This document shows positions 12,501 through 27,500 of a DNA stretch of 64,000 nucleotides, piece after piece. The notes beneath the pieces are model-generated. The model made no database searches, was not told the DNA's origin, and saw nothing but the letters and a program-made list of their open reading frames with translations. Position 1 is the stretch's first letter, and the number at the start of each line of letters is the position of its first letter. Source of the stretch: Mesostigma viride (lineage: Eukaryota > Streptophyta > Mesostigmatophyceae > Mesostigmatales > Mesostigmataceae); assembly GCA_009746045.1 (NCBI GenBank), contig RPFO01000909.1, forward strand, positions 28,773 through 92,772, read 5' to 3'. The position numbers and the translations under genes are program-made.

Positions 12501-15500
12501 GGTCTTCCCGCCGCAGGCAGCACTCGTGAAAAAACTCCGCCGTCTTGTAGCCCATGGCCCCGAACTCCTCACGGACAAAGGGGATGACCCGGTGGGGCCC
12601 GTAGGAGTGGGCGGGAGAGCGGGCGGGCGGGCGGGCGGGAGGGAGGGAGGGAGGGAGGGAGGGTGGGCGGGAGGGAGTGCAAAAGAGAGGGAGGGAGGGA
12701 GGGAGGGAGGGAGGGAGGGAGGGAGGGAGGGAGGGAGGGAGGGAGGGAGGGAGGGAGGGAGGGAGGGAGGGAGGGAGGGAGGGAGGGAGGAGGGAGGGAG
12801 GGAGGGAGGGAGGGAGGGAGGGAGGGAGGGAGGGAGGGAGGGAGGGAGGGAGGGAGGAGGGAGGGAGGGAGGGAGGGAGGGAGGGAGGGAGGGAGGGAGG
12901 GAGGGAGGCGTAGAACTTAAGTGCCTACATGCCGACGCCGAGCCACACTTTGAGACCTGTGTGCTTATTGACTCTGCCATGTACATACAGTATGTTACTC
13001 GTATGTATGGCATGACATGATATGCGTCGCGCAACTTGTGTGTGCCAGGGCGCCGCCACGCATAGCTAGTACCTAGTGTCAGTGCCGAGTGGTCGTAGTC
13101 CGGAGATTTCAAGATCGACTGTCGTATTCAGTGTTTGTCTTTGCAGAAACTTAGGCGGCGAGGTTCATGTTCACGGCTACCTTTGTTGTTTTTCATTGTT
13201 TGACTGCCCGGCAGCTATGGGCGGTTTGACCTGGCAAGGGTCGGCCAGTATGGTCTTTGTAGTGAACGACACCATTTCTTTACAATATCTAAAAGGTTGA
13301 AAGAATCTAACTTTCCTCCAATATACATACTGAGCACTGGTGACTGTACGTGCAGCTAGAATCCATCCCCCAAGTTGCTGACGGTGCCGAAAAACTGGTA
13401 AAACAAAAAGTGAAGGACATGCTCAATCTATGTGATCTCTAAGGTTGTTTTCATTTTGTGCTTCATTTCTTTTGCTGGTCTCATACAGTAACCATAACAT
13501 ATATACTTCTTATGAACCTACCGCAGAGTAACGAAACCACTCAAACCTGCCATGCATGCGAGGCATTGAAGCTTTGCAAACTACACAATGCGCCTTAGCC
13601 TCCAGTCAGTAATACTACTAGTATACACATATTGCAAGCTCACAAATATAACAGCGATCTCAGAGATCCCAGCTTGGGTGAGAGTGTGCCACTCAGCCTC
13701 ATGTCATATAAGTACCTGCGAGGGGCAGGGTGGGGTGAGACAGCAGGGCATCACTGAGTGAGCAGCCACAGTGACATGCAGGCTGTCAGAAAATGCCGAC
13801 CTTGAGTCACAGCCGGGTCGGGTGCCAGAGGGATACGTATGGTACACAATTGCCCATTCCAATACCCACAACATAAAGCCAATGATGGGGTTATAGCCTT
13901 ATGGAACTTTGGTGCCCTTCGTCCTTTGGCAGAAACTCACTGAGGTGGGAATACAGGGGAACGTTCATTTGCTCCAAACGGGCCTTGATGAGACCATATT
14001 ATGATCAGACAAAAAAAATCCGTCCGAAAAATTATTAGCAGTTCTATTAACCGTGTAACTCCAGGGCAAGCAGACTCTTTATTAAAACAATGAGTGGAGC
14101 AAATACAAAAGGGGCAGGCCACATCCCGGCAGCAACCGATGCTCATGGGAACAGTTATCGCTTGTCTGAGGCTGACCTTAGCTAGGTGGGTTTGCTGTCG
14201 TCTTTCTTGCGTGTCACGCAGCCTTGGCCAGGGCGGCATTTTTTTGCCACTCAAAAGTTTGCATCAAGACAAATGACGCAAATTGGCGTTCTAATTGCCG
14301 GCGGCTTTCGTAAGTTTGCGCGGGCTATTACGTCACATAGTAGTATCACAGCACATGGCTTTTACATAAATTATGGCAAGTTTATAGCTAGATTGACCTA
14401 GGATTCGATACCACCACTCTGGGCCGGGATGTATCCAGCTCGTGGTGGGGTAGTCGAGTAAAAATGCGAAGTTTACATGGTATTCCCTACTTAAGTTAAC
14501 TCCAGATCCAATCCCAAAACTGGCCATCTACACCACTTGCACTTGCATAGAAACATGAATTGATCTCGGATTAGGCTGTAACTTTGCAGCGGTGACGAAT
14601 AACAGTTGTTCTGACCTTGTACCAAGTTCCAGGGCATTTAGAGCCCTAATTGGTGACAAATGCTAGCAACATCTAGGATTTTTTTTTTCAATGTTGAATC
14701 CAAATAATGTCATAATGCCACCAAAACTTATTGCCATCATGCCAGCACTTGACACATGGCCTCAACAAGTCATGTGCGGAAATAAAGATCATGCAGAGCC
14801 CAAAATGGTGACATCAGCCAGCATTTGTCACCATTTTTTGCTTTTTTACTCACAATTTTAACAACACGAACCACCTAAATACATAGTAGTACTACCCAAG
14901 CTAGGGCACATCAGTTAGTCTCCATGATCTGTTGTAGACAAAGTCCCAAATGCAATGTGAATACAACGGAATTAACTTTGGTGTACTGGCGAGTACTTAA
15001 CTTGTATGTACCGGCGAGTGGTTACCGCCGGCAAAATAGCTCCAGACCTATCGCCGCAGTGGCAAAAAGGTTCCGGCGCCATTTAGAGCTAGCTAAGACC
15101 TGTGTATCCTGGAGTGGACTTTCCGTGGCATGGACATGTGAAAGCATGGGCGATAGACCGGTGTACCGTAGCACAAAGGTACATTTTGGCGAATTAATTA
15201 TTTTTTTGGGTTGGGAGTCACAGATTTCGACCCCTGCAGTCCAAATAATGACCTTTCCTGGTATGTGGAGTTCAGATTCTGAGTGCCCTCATCAAGATCT
15301 ATCCATTGTGCTTCTGTAACTTGAGATTGGACCCCCTAATGTCGTACTTGGCCAGTCTTTACTTTCGATCATTATTGGCTAAGGGCCCAGCTTACATCCA
15401 TTTTTACCTGTCTTGTAGGCCGAGTATCGCTCAACTGAAAACGGACTTTCCAGTATCTAAGGCATGATCCAGAATCTTCTCAAGGAGATCTGTCATTTGC

Positions 15501-18500
15501 GCTACTCAAAATAAAAATCGAACTTGATTTTCCAGACCCAGTCTACGATGGTAGACTGGTCTATCGCCCATGCTTTCATGTGCTACCCTAGACGGGACGG
15601 GCTCACGCCCGGGCGTGAGCCCGGCCGGGCAGCCTCCAAGTTTGTCTGTGGTATGGATGGAGGCAGATGGCTTGCAAGGATAGGTGGCAAGTAGTGATGA
15701 AGGAGACCACCCCCACGTCAGTGGGAGCTCCGCGTGTAACCCAGTTTCGTGATAGACTCGGCATGGACATGTGCTACACTAGACGTGACGGGCTCACCCC
15801 CGGGCAGCCTCCTGGTTTGTCTGTAATATGGAGGCAGATGGTGCGCAAGGATAGATGGCAAGTAGTGATGAAGGAGACCACCCCCAAGTCTGTGGGGGCT
15901 GCGCGTGTGACCCAGTTTGGCATTCATAGCGATTCGGGACGTGGTGCCCACAACCCTGTAACTAGGAACTAGATAGCTAGCATCATCCATTCCATCCCAT
16001 GTTCCCCGAGTTCCCACTGAGGACTTATGCTCACGTGTGCATTAACTAATTAATTGATCCTAGAGGTCAGGGGTTCGAATCCGCACTTCCGTGAGACACG
16101 CTGGCGCCCAAGTGCGTGCTCTGAGCTGACAGCAGGCCACATGCGGGTGGCTCACAGTCGGCCCTTCACTCCCCCCCACGAGGCCAGGTCTTAGTTAGCT
16201 CTAAACAGCGCCGGAACCTTTTTGCCACCGCGGCAATCAGGTCAGGAGCTATTTAGCCGGCGGTAACCACTCGCCGATACACCCAAGTTAATTCTGGAAT
16301 TTACGTGAGTGTACCAGCGAGTGGTTACCGCCGGCTAAATAGCTCCGTCCGGACCTAATTGCCGCAGTGGCAGAAAGGTTCCGGTGCTATTTAGAGCTAA
16401 CTACATCATGTTCAATCTTTGCAGGCAACTCAAGAATGATCAGTACAGTACAAACAGTGTGCAAAACCTTGGTGCATGTGAATGCCTGAGTGGTGACCAT
16501 TGCTAGCACAAGGCATCATGTAAGGTAGACATTGCCACTATGCCACAAAGCTGTGATGTGCGGTGCATGTCCATATACAACCATACCTCTAAACTACTTG
16601 GCACATTGCGAATTGGGGAGGAAAGGCGAACAATACATGCCACATCGCTGTGTAGCACAGCCATTCGATTGCTACCAACACGCACCATGCATGATACATC
16701 ATACGTGGAACACATGTCGACCGAGAATATGCCGAGCGAACATCAAAGTGCAGCGACACCAAGGCTGGCACCTGGCACCTGGCACCTGGCACCTGGCACC
16801 TGGCACCTGGCACCTGGCACCTGGCACCTGGCACCTGGCACCTGGCATCCACTAATGCTCACGTGATATGGCATTTGCATATCCCCATGTCTCCATCTCT
16901 TGCACTTTGTGCGTACCGAGCCACCCAGGCAGTCACCCACACATGCAGCACCCTGCCCCCCCCCCCCACACACACACACAACTGCTCATACACTCGCGCG
17001 ACCGTGCACCTGTCCACCCACCCATCCACCCACCTGTCCACCCACCCAGAGACCCACCACCCAGCCAGCCGACATGCTACACCACCCTATATGACCACAT
17101 GTGCACCTAGGCACCCAGCCACCTACTAACCCATAGCCACCTTTATGCGGAACCTTGGGCACGCCATATGTCCTGTTGACTCATTCCACAGGCTGGACAG
17201 TATAGGAACTAGGTCGGTCATAGCCTAAAGAGCTAATTATCTGGCTACAAAGATATGCATTGCATGAAGCAAGAAAAAGACAGATTTCGCACACCCAGAT
17301 TCATTCACGTCAATGCCGGAAAATTAAAATAAAAAATCAAAGAAAGAAAGAACTAGCGTTTTCGGGGATATCATAACGCATAATCTGTCAGAGCTATTGT
17401 GCCGGGATTTTCGTATCCTCTCGTGACCAAGACTTTGAGACACGTACCACATAGAAATGTGTTTTTTCGCGAAAAAACTGGTGCGCTGCAAAAAAATCAT
17501 TTATCCCGTTAAATGCCCTTGTCGCAATCACAGTGCATATCATTCCAAACTTATTCCATCAATCAACCGTGATGTAAGCTTCATTTTGACACCTCGATAA
17601 GCTGCAATGATGCAAGTTTCAGAACGCTAGCTAATGCTCGACCGCCATGGGTATTTTCGTCGTTTTCAACTCAGGTGTCACGGGAAAAATCGAGATTTTG
17701 GGCGAGATTCGGACAATAATTTATGAGTCTGGCGTGGCTTGCGGTGTTGTGTATTGCTTGGTGGCTTTTTCCTCCTGTTCACCTTTGCCCGGACTTACAG
17801 ACTTTTTTTTTGCAAGCTTATAGCCCGAGGCGGGGCCCGAGATGAGTTAAGAGGTACCTTGAAATTAAATAAGAGACATGCCTCTATCCAAATATATTTT
17901 TGGACGCGAGTTTCAATTGGCGTTAACTTGTAGTATTGGACGGCAAGTCGACAACATGTCAAGCCGTTTAATTCCTTTCGACTTTTACATTTTCTCGTTG
18001 TTGTAAAAAAAGGATCATTTTTATACCCGACTTCTCCGTTAAATCTCATCGACCGGGTTTCGAAACAACCCACGAACGCCGTAGATGCAGATCCAACGGA
18101 GTAAACAACGTCACGACCGACGCGGCGCCAAATAGGTAGTCGCCTAGGTTCCTAGCTTTTCTGCGAGCCATTTTCGTGCCGCGTCGTGTACCCGTGAGAT
18201 GTACCCGTGAGATGTAACCGTGAGATGCAAAATCCGCTTGCCAGACCGGGATTCCGGGAACTCCGTCCAATACCGTCGTGCAGTACCACCAATGCACTAC
18301 CAATCTATCAATCGTACAATACTACGACTTAACGCCAACAGAAACTCGCCTCCAAAACTATATATTCATAGAGGCACGCCTCTTATTTAATTTCAAGGTA
18401 CCTCTTATTTAATCTCAGCCCCCGCAGGCCGCAGACTTGTCTTCTCCCGGTCAGGGCTAAGTTTTGCAAAAAAACAAAGTCCTAAGTCGAAACCATTTTT

Positions 18501-21500
18501 TCCTCCTGTTGCGTGAGAGAAAGATTCTCTAGAGATCTAGATAATCACTAGTACGCCATTGACAAAGAAACCTAGACAGTGGCAAGTTTATATGTCAAGG
18601 TACAGTAGCTCCTCCAAGCCAGGAAACTGGCCAAATGTTTTGCCACTGCCGATTCGGATCAGGCCGCACCCGCCTCAAAAGTCATCAGTCACGCGAACCC
18701 TATATCCTAGATACAGCCGGGCTACCCTTCCATCTCACTTTAAAGAAACTATGTCCAGAGAACCACGAACTTTATATGACGTGCTTACCGAGAATCGTAA
18801 TTGTCCTCAACTATCTCTGGCTCATGCCCACAAGCAGCCTTGAGTTGCAACATAGTAACGCCACAGAAGCCCCAATCCAGCCTAAAAAATATTTGTAGGC
18901 AGGTTGTAGGCAATACTTGGAACCGTCGCGGATGCACATCTAGGTAGGGCTACTTAAGGGTATTATTAGGGGGTGGTCTCAGTACAAGGTTCCTCTGCTC
19001 TATAGATACCCTAGCAACCCACTCACTGCGGCAAGTGTGTGATGTGACACCCTTGTAATGCATGATGGACCCGTAAACTTCTCCATGAGCTGGCCCTGGG
19101 ATCGATTCTGAAGGCACATTTTCTGCATAGGATGGCATCCCAGCACTGATACTTGTACCTCCATCAGGGACCCACTGCATGTAGCTGGTGCAAAAAAGTG
19201 TTTTTATTCTATATGTAATGTCAGACAGCTGTGCACCAGGGTACCCCGATGACTTAATTTGTCCATGGTGTTCACCCTGGTCCGGTGGTCAGATACGGTC
19301 AGACAATGTTCCTACGCTCAGTACCAATTTAGATCTGAGTCGGTGCTGACCTACAAATTTCCCGCGAAAACCTTCCCCCGCAATCTGCACAGCTGCCACA
19401 AACTCACGCCGATTGTCCACCGTGAGTTCAACTCATGGTCGACAGTCGGCATGAGGACGGATCATGGCGGTACAACGTGGTGGTGGGATATACTACTCCC
19501 ACACAAACACTTTAAGTGGAACCGTCATGCTGTGAAACACATAGTTACTTTGGTGGGACTTGGTGGGACATAGTAATTCAGTTTCAGGTGTGACGTCCTG
19601 CATGCATGGCTAGCAACCTGGTACCATCCTGTGATCACTCCACACGTCCCACCAGGGGGGGGGCATGAAAACGTGACAACAGTGATCGATATCATTTCTA
19701 TACCGGTATCTTTCAGGTATTCAGTCAGGTAAATCACATCAATAAGCTTCTTGATTCAGTTGATTGGCAGTTTGAGCTTACAGTTGCGCCAAGGCACTGA
19801 GAGATCCCAGCTGAGCCGGGATGGTGCCAGAAATCTTAGCGTAGGCAAGGTCCCTGCGATCACATGCAGTTAAAGCAGATCGATACGCGCAAGCATTGAC
19901 AACTGATGATGTTAGAAGTTAACGATAGTTGTTATTTTGCTGGGCGGCAGCGCATAAAAGTGTATAAATATGTAATTGGTTAAATCTATGACATAATATG
20001 TATAAAAGTGCCCTTTTTGATTGTTGGACATATTGCACATATGTATGTATCCATTTCTGGCCTTGCGTTGCTTTGCGTGCATCACCACAAAACATCAAAT
20101 TTATTACAATATGTGTGCTAGCTCTATACGGTGGAATAACACAGACTTGTCTACCAGATGGCAACACGGCCATCTGTATGCTAGGGTGAGCACACTATGT
20201 GAATTTGCAGGGCCAGCCCACAGCAGCTGTGCCCCTCCTCTATCCACATCTCCTTACATGGCTAACAGCCGAATATACTATATGACATGCAAAAAAGAAA
20301 ACTTAAACTACCTACAGTTAGGGGGGTACTTTCTCCCAACCCAGGTTCACCCTGGGGTTAGTTAAACCATTTCGCCCCTGACCTCCCACGCAGGGGTGAG
20401 GTCAGTTGATAGCTAAAAGACGAGAGATAAAGACAGGAAGACGTCAAAACACAACGCCACCGAAGTGGCGCCGAAAAGCCGCTGGGTCAAAACCCAGGGC
20501 CTGAGACCAGAGGGCTGACGGAATGTCCCGCCCCAGGAGGCTGCGGTTGAGGCCAATGTAGCGCGTGACTGAGAGGGCCGAGGCCCACCGGGCGCGCAGC
20601 TGAATGGCCTGAGTCCGGCAACTCGCCAGCGATTGCGTCGTGCGTCGCCCCCCCATGCCAGAGGCTGTGAAAAGAAAACATCCCCAGGATGCCCATGCGG
20701 GCCTGCACTGCCTCCCACTGCTGCCTAGCCAGGCTGTACATTACGCCCTGAAAAAGAAGTGCATTCGGGGGCTGGCCAGCCGTCAGGCGTCGCAGGAGCC
20801 ACAAAGAAAGTGGATCCCGAACGAGACATGCTGGGCCGCCCCCTGCGCAGTTTCGGGGTTGCACAACACAAGGGCACCGACCGTGGGCCCTTGCTCGAGA
20901 AGAGGGTGGCCAGGATGGGCCACATCCCGAACCCGCAGCCCTGGCGCCTCGCTAATGCAAAAATACTGCTGCATGGAAAGCAAGAATAATCAACGCTCTC
21001 AAACGCACCTGTTGAATTGAAATTAGCAACAGGGCAGTGAAAAAGCAGAGGCGCCAGGGCATAGGCGGAGGGCTGACAGCAAGGAACAAGCCGCTGCCAT
21101 CGTGCAAGCAGGCGGTCCGCCAGTACCCTGGAATGCCGAACAATGTCGGGGTAGTACAGGTGCAGACAGGTCTTGGTGTGCTGGCATAAGGTACGTCCCC
21201 GCCCACCTCGGGCATGGTAGACAGCAGAAATCCACTCACAGAAAATGGCTTCCGTGTTAGCTGGGTCGACGGGTCCAGGTGGCCAGCGCACACGCCACGT
21301 AGACAACCACTGCGCCCCGGTACGCTGGCAAGGTAGACACAGGGTTGACTGTGCCCTCCAGCAGTGCCAAGTCCCGAGGGCGTCGCGCCCCCTCAGGCCC
21401 AGGGTTGGGATGCACGTCACCGCACCGGGTCAAGTCAGGAATCCAGCCGCTGGCCTTGTCAGCTGGGTTGTGGTCGGTAGCCACCCAGACCCACTGGCTG

Positions 21501-24500
21501 TGCCTGTCACCAGCCAGCGACAGAGCCCAGTAGCGCCGATCCAGCTGGTTGAGGCGGTAGGAAGACGAACGCCCTCTGACAAACGCCTCCACACAGTACT
21601 AGAGTCCACGAGCCGGACAACCCGCTTACCTTGACACACCTTGGTCCGGCACGGCCACTCGACCCCCAGCGTCGCAGCAATCGCCTCCTTGCCGTTGATG
21701 TGTTTCCGCTGCCCCCGCCACCTGAAAGGAAGTAAGTACTTGCTTGTAATGCGCATGGGCATGCCACCGAGTACTATGCTAATCTCATTAGAAAATAATT
21801 AGACGAAAGTTACAAATATCGTCTGCATCATGCCCCAACCATGTATAGTCACTAGAGGGGGATATAATACTCATCTGAGCTGTCCTCTACTATAATGGCA
21901 GATGAGGCGGTAGTGTGGCGGCTGTCCTCAGGGCAATAACCTCCACCAGCGGACTGCTACCCTGCATTCTAGCAATAGGCCGCGGGGTCCGTGGGGAGAA
22001 AACAGGAGCATGCCCCTCAGGAATTAAGGTGCTTAATCGCAGACACCAGCCCATTTCTCCTTGTCTATCATGCGGGCGCGGAGTACAGAAAATCCCAGAA
22101 GCCCTGCATCCTCAAGCAACAGTGTCACATAGGTCCGGGTCGCGCCGCGCCGGTGCCCGGCGCGCGCAAGTTTGCCACTGGGTTGCGACGGGACAAAGGG
22201 AATCGACCTTGCCATAGGAGGAGCTGTCGACCTGGTTGGCCAATCCTAATCAAGCCCGCAGGGCCCACATCAGTATTCACCTGGTCTGTGCGGGCAAGAT
22301 GGCCGGCAAAGAGGAGGCGGCGGTGTCGGATGGTATGGGTGACAAGAGGGAGCTCGCAGTATAGAGCTCTTCCGGGGTGCGGTGCTCTTGGTAGCGGACG
22401 CCGAGGATGTGACGGGGCATTCGAGTGACAGTGCCGTCAAGCTGCTTGCTCAGCGCTTGGTCCTGAACTTCCACGCCTTGCAGCAGTAAAGGAGGATGCT
22501 GAGGACAAGGGCCTTGAACAGAATGCCGCCACCTGTAGGACAGTGCCGTACGCCCGTGGCCACCACCCAGCAGGCTGTAGTCCCCCTCCTCCATGCGCTC
22601 CAGGTTCCAGTCCTCACCACAGGTTAAAGTTGTCGTCCGCCGCCCCCGCGCTTCGCGCCGGGTTGCCAGCCAGGCACAATCAGCCCAAGGCAGGTCCCTG
22701 TATGCAGACCACCCCACCGCCTGAGCTGCTTGCGTCACTAGCGACGACCCGATCAGAAAGGGGCCCAGCCCTGGCAGCCTTTACAAAGGGGGCCAGGTCG
22801 ATCGCCGCCAGAAGCTCCTGGCGGGACCTCTCAGGGAGCCGCTAGCGGCGCCCAGGCAGGGAGGAGTTCATGGTTGCGAGCAGCCGAATGTCTCAGACCA
22901 CATGCACCGAGAGCATGGGGCGACAAAGCATGGATGCATCCACACCCGCTTCCCAAGAACAAAACTAAGTTCGCGGTAGTATATTAATCCGCGATCCAAG
23001 ATTCTATGGGTAGCAGCGATAACCGCCACCACACGCTCAAGAACACGCACCACGTCACCATCTCTTTGGTGATAGACACCCACCGCCTGCACACCAGTCT
23101 GTTCTGCCGTCGCCCGTACCATGCCTTGTCAGACTTCTGCACCAGCCCAACAGCGGCGTACGCAGCCTGAACACGATCTAGCTGCTGATTCACTCCATCT
23201 GCCGAAGCACAGTGGGTAAAACGGAGGTCATCGATCGTCACGGCATGCATATTACAAGTCCAGATCCTGCCGAGATTCGAAGCACGGCGAGGGCGCCAAG
23301 GGCGCAACAGGGTCCTCCTACAGACTAAGCCGGACAGTCTGCCCGGCCTCGTCAGCGTCCGCCACCAAAATCAGCACTGACATGTCGATGCTCAGGCCAC
23401 GACTAGCCTCCAACGGGGGCTTGGGGCCACAGTGGTACAGCACAGACTGGTGCACGCACTGCATGGGCCACAGCGACGACCAACTTGTTTCCCATTGGCC
23501 AGCACAACATCCACGGCAAGACCTTCCGACGCGGCCCACTAAGGCCCACAAGATCCGACCGCACCAGCATCCACGCACAATACCACCGCATCCAAGTGGG
23601 CAGGCGAGGTCAGTTGTATGTACTAGTAGGAATCCAAATCTGATCCTCCCCAACGCGCGTGGGCAAATCGCAAATCACGCCAAGGTGTGGTAAAAAAGCG
23701 GGCATAGGATCTGGTAGTGGCATGTTGCCACGACAGTTGTCCACAATCAGCCGAATATGGCCGTCGGGCTTTCCGACCATAAAAGTACTATTCACCATAG
23801 GCGGCTCCTCAAAAAATCCACCCGAAATTCGCCCTCTCCACACACACCGTGCAAACCTGCCCGAATCCTCCATGCTACACCCCCACGAGATCCGCATCAA
23901 CTTCTGCAAGATCCGCTCTATGTCCGCCACGTCCTGGTCGGTCGCCCCAGGTGGCAGCGCCATCCTCCTCCCCACCGCTAGCCCCACCATAACCCGCCCC
24001 TCCGCCCCCACCTGCCGGAGGGGGAACACCCCTTGTTCCCACCGCATCTGTTGATGCCATGGAGGATCCGGCTCTGCTATAGCTTCCCCCAGCTGCGCCG
24101 CTAGCACATCGACCAGGTCCTCCTCCCTATCCCAATCACTGACAAATCCCTTTCCTCCAGTGCGTCCATGACGTTCTCGGCACACCCCTTGTTGAGCTTC
24201 TTGATTCGCTCTAGCCAACCCCCCGCCCCAAGGATCTTCTGAACGTCCGCAGTGGCGGCCTGGCCTTTGGGGTGCATCCCACCTTGGCTGCTTGCTTGAG
24301 TTTCGCTATGAAATTGCGTTCTGGGGCTGTCACTGTCCTGGTCATGGTGCATGGGTTGTATTGCTTGATATGTTGCCTTGCGTTTTGTTTTTTGTAATGT
24401 GGTCACGTGAGGTTCTCAGGGAAAAGAAACAACCTGCTTCCCTAGAATGGAAGCCCGCCATTTATAGCAACCACCTGTCTGGCAGCCAACCCCTACACTG

Positions 24501-27500
24501 TACGTGGGTGGCTGGGGTACAGGTGCCAGCACAAAAAATATTTTTCTCAAAATTATTTTTTCTTTTTGCGCTTTACGGCGTTGCATTCTCCGCTCAGCAT
24601 GCAGGTTAGCCATATGAGCATTATTAAAATGAGCAAATTAAAATGAGCATTATTAGCTCACCAATTGCGGCGCAAGACGGGTTCAGCCCACTGCCCACCC
24701 GCTGACATGCACATTTGCACACAACCTAGGACAAATTATATCGTAGGGGACAAAGGCTTCCGCATGCATGCCGTATGGTTTGGAAAGAATGGACATGAAG
24801 TAACTGGCCCGCCAAACCTGAGGCCGGGTCTGACATCTCAGTGCTGGGCTGCACATCTGCCACTTTAAGTGCAGCCTACGTAATAGCATACTTCGCGAAT
24901 CGCGGATTCCGGGTCAACTTAGGCGTATCTCGCGCTGGACTGGGATCTTTCTGAGTCGCAGGTGTGGCTCGTTACAGGTGGCGCCAATCGGCAACGTACC
25001 TGGAATTTATCCAGCCTGTATATGGTCCATCACTACATCAAGCTGGCAACCTCAGCATGTACAGTATCTTTACGCAGTATGCTCCGCCATCCGCAGGTGC
25101 TTACGCCAATTGTAATGCCTACGCAAAGAGTCCCTAGGGGACGGGTCAAAAAGAGTTGGACATAAGCTGCTCGCCTGCATGGCCAACCACTGGGCCACTG
25201 AGAAACGCACTGCAGCTCGACTGTCTTGCCGAGCTCCCTCTCCTGAGTAGGCTGGCAGTCTGCATGCTCATCCTTTTCTCGCTGAGACGTTCCGTAAAGA
25301 AATCTTTACATCCGGCATGCAGAACCTGTTTGCATCCTTGAATGCCATTGTTAGGCTTTCCGGCCAGATGTCAGAGCCAGGATGTGTGTGTACGTAGTCG
25401 CAACGGGTATATGCGGGGTGTCCATGTACTGCGCTGGATACCACAGTACATGATTACAATAAGTTACTTCCTTTCTTGCTTAGATATACCGCGGTCTGTG
25501 TAAATTGGTTGACCACATGAGTGTGCTCCAGTCCTCGGCTCGTTTACCGCCTCCCATCATGCTTACTACCATGGCTGTACATGTACCACTGACCAAACGC
25601 AGCTCCAGTATGTAAACTAGCTCGTCCTCACCAAAGTGATTTTCGTTGCTAACATATTACATACTGTGCACACAACTGGTTGGCTGCTTGCATGCTGGTC
25701 AAGTCATCAGCTCTGCACCTGTGCATGCTTGATAGCAGGGGCGGAAAGCCTGCGTGACCGCACCGCACAGCGTAAATTGGATTAGGGGAAAATGTAGTGA
25801 CTGCCATCGGCCATGGGCTGCACCACAAAAAGTAGCCGAATACGGACATAAATTACTGCGGGAACTTTCGTAGGGTACTTTTGATATACCCGTAAATACT
25901 GTACAGCGGGGGGGTGCCGTTCGTAACAGCACGGTGACCTGGCAGCACAATAAAATAATATTATTTAGTAGTACAGTGTATCGGATTTCTCTGAAAATAG
26001 TTTCTTATAATGGGCGAGAACGAACGCCGCAATCGAAGTGTTCCTGACGGCGGCAAAGATTACGTGGCACGCTCTTGGGGTTCCAGTTTCGCTGGCATGG
26101 CCGGCGACTAGGGCCGTTTTTAGCGGATGATAATCAGTTTGGATTTTGTAACTGGGTGATTAGTTACGGGCAGTTTTCGTTGTTGTTCAGGCGGTTAAAA
26201 AGGTCGTATTTATAAGGCCTTTTAATTTTGTATGCTGGCCTGAAACTGCCTTTGATTGGCGACTAGTGTAGTTAAAAGTTCTGACTCGAATCATTTTGCT
26301 GACATTTTGTAGTTGCCGGTCTGACATTAGTTGTGTCAGTAAGGCTGGGATTTTTTTAGGGGCGTTGCCATGTAGCGTGTTGTGTCGTCTTTTTAGGGAC
26401 CTTGCGAGGAAGGGGAAGGTCTTTTTTCTTGCATGACGCTGGGCACGCGTTGGCCGAGGCTATGGTGATGCAAGGAATGCCGACGCCTCCCCGGCCTTGT
26501 GCCCGCTCGGGCGCAGGGCTTAATTAAATTAACAGACGGGCGGCAGCCCCTGAGCTTCCGGTTTCACGGAAGTCACAGCGGCTGCCAAGTGTCCGGACTG
26601 ATTCTCACTTTGGTACTGGGTCCGGATGGTTGGGAATCTGCGCAGGAGGTTGGGCTGCGCTAGTGCAATATTCAGATCGAATATGAAGGGGAAGATCTGC
26701 TTGTCGAAACGGAAGGGCTGGCCTGCGTGGCAGCCTTGTACCTGAGGATGCTTGCGCTTCGGGTTAAGGTTCTGTGACGTTGGCTGGCCTGCCTTGGGCT
26801 GGTTCGTACCTGGGGATGCTTGCGCTCCGGGTTGGACTAGTTGAGGTCGTGGCGATAATTTTAATAAATTTAAAAATATTTTCACTCACACCGTTGTTTG
26901 GCGCGCGGTCTCGGCGCTGGGGGTGAGGGCTGATATGCGGCCTTGATTATATGCCTAACGGTAAATCTGTTAGCATGGTAGGTGCGGGGGTGTGCCCCCT
27001 GTCAAGGACGATGCTCTCCTAAAGGGGTCGTGGCGAAATATAGTGAGAAACGAAACTTGGGGTTTCGGTAATTGCTTGATCGCTGTGTCTTCTGCTTTGT
27101 CTTCGCAACAACAACAACTCCTGTTGCCGATCAGAGGGGAGGCCTTCTTTGGGGTCGGTGGCGGGCCCTGCAAATTCGCGGAATGTGGTTACCTATAACA
27201 GTGCATCAATGCATCCACAGCTGCTGGTGTTAAAACGGGGTCCATTGCGGCAGGGCATTCTCGATGGACACGCGGTCCTGGGAGAGAGGGGAGCGGCTTT
27301 GAGTCAGCCAGGCGTGGGGGAGTTGGGGATTCGCAAACTTTGCTCGGAGAACTGCAAATGGCAGGGGACGCCATTTTGCTGTCCATTTTAAGCGACCACT
27401 TAATGTTTTCAATAAGAAGTTGGTGGAGTGGGAGCAATGGATACACGAATCGGATTTCTCTGAAAATAGTTTCTTATAATGGGCGAGAACGAACGCCGCA

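Noticed and set aside
12342-13112. 256- and 214-residue ORFs
   Set aside because: Composite of the LINE C-terminus and translation of the GGGA array.
16055-16100. tRNA or SINE B box GGGGTTCGAATCCGC
   Set aside because: No A box or cloverleaf upstream; a single 11-base match is not enough.
16768-16849. CRISPR-like array
   Set aside because: A 7 bp tandem repeat without spacers in a eukaryotic context.
17791-18489. rRNA-like sequence (TTTAATTCCTTTCGAC)
   Set aside because: Short chance resemblance to a small-subunit rRNA motif inside a TIR element; no flanking rRNA sequence.
22277-22738. Second-frame ORFs across the RNase H region of YR copy 1
   Set aside because: Shadow frames of the decayed RNase H; motifs occur only in the coding frame.
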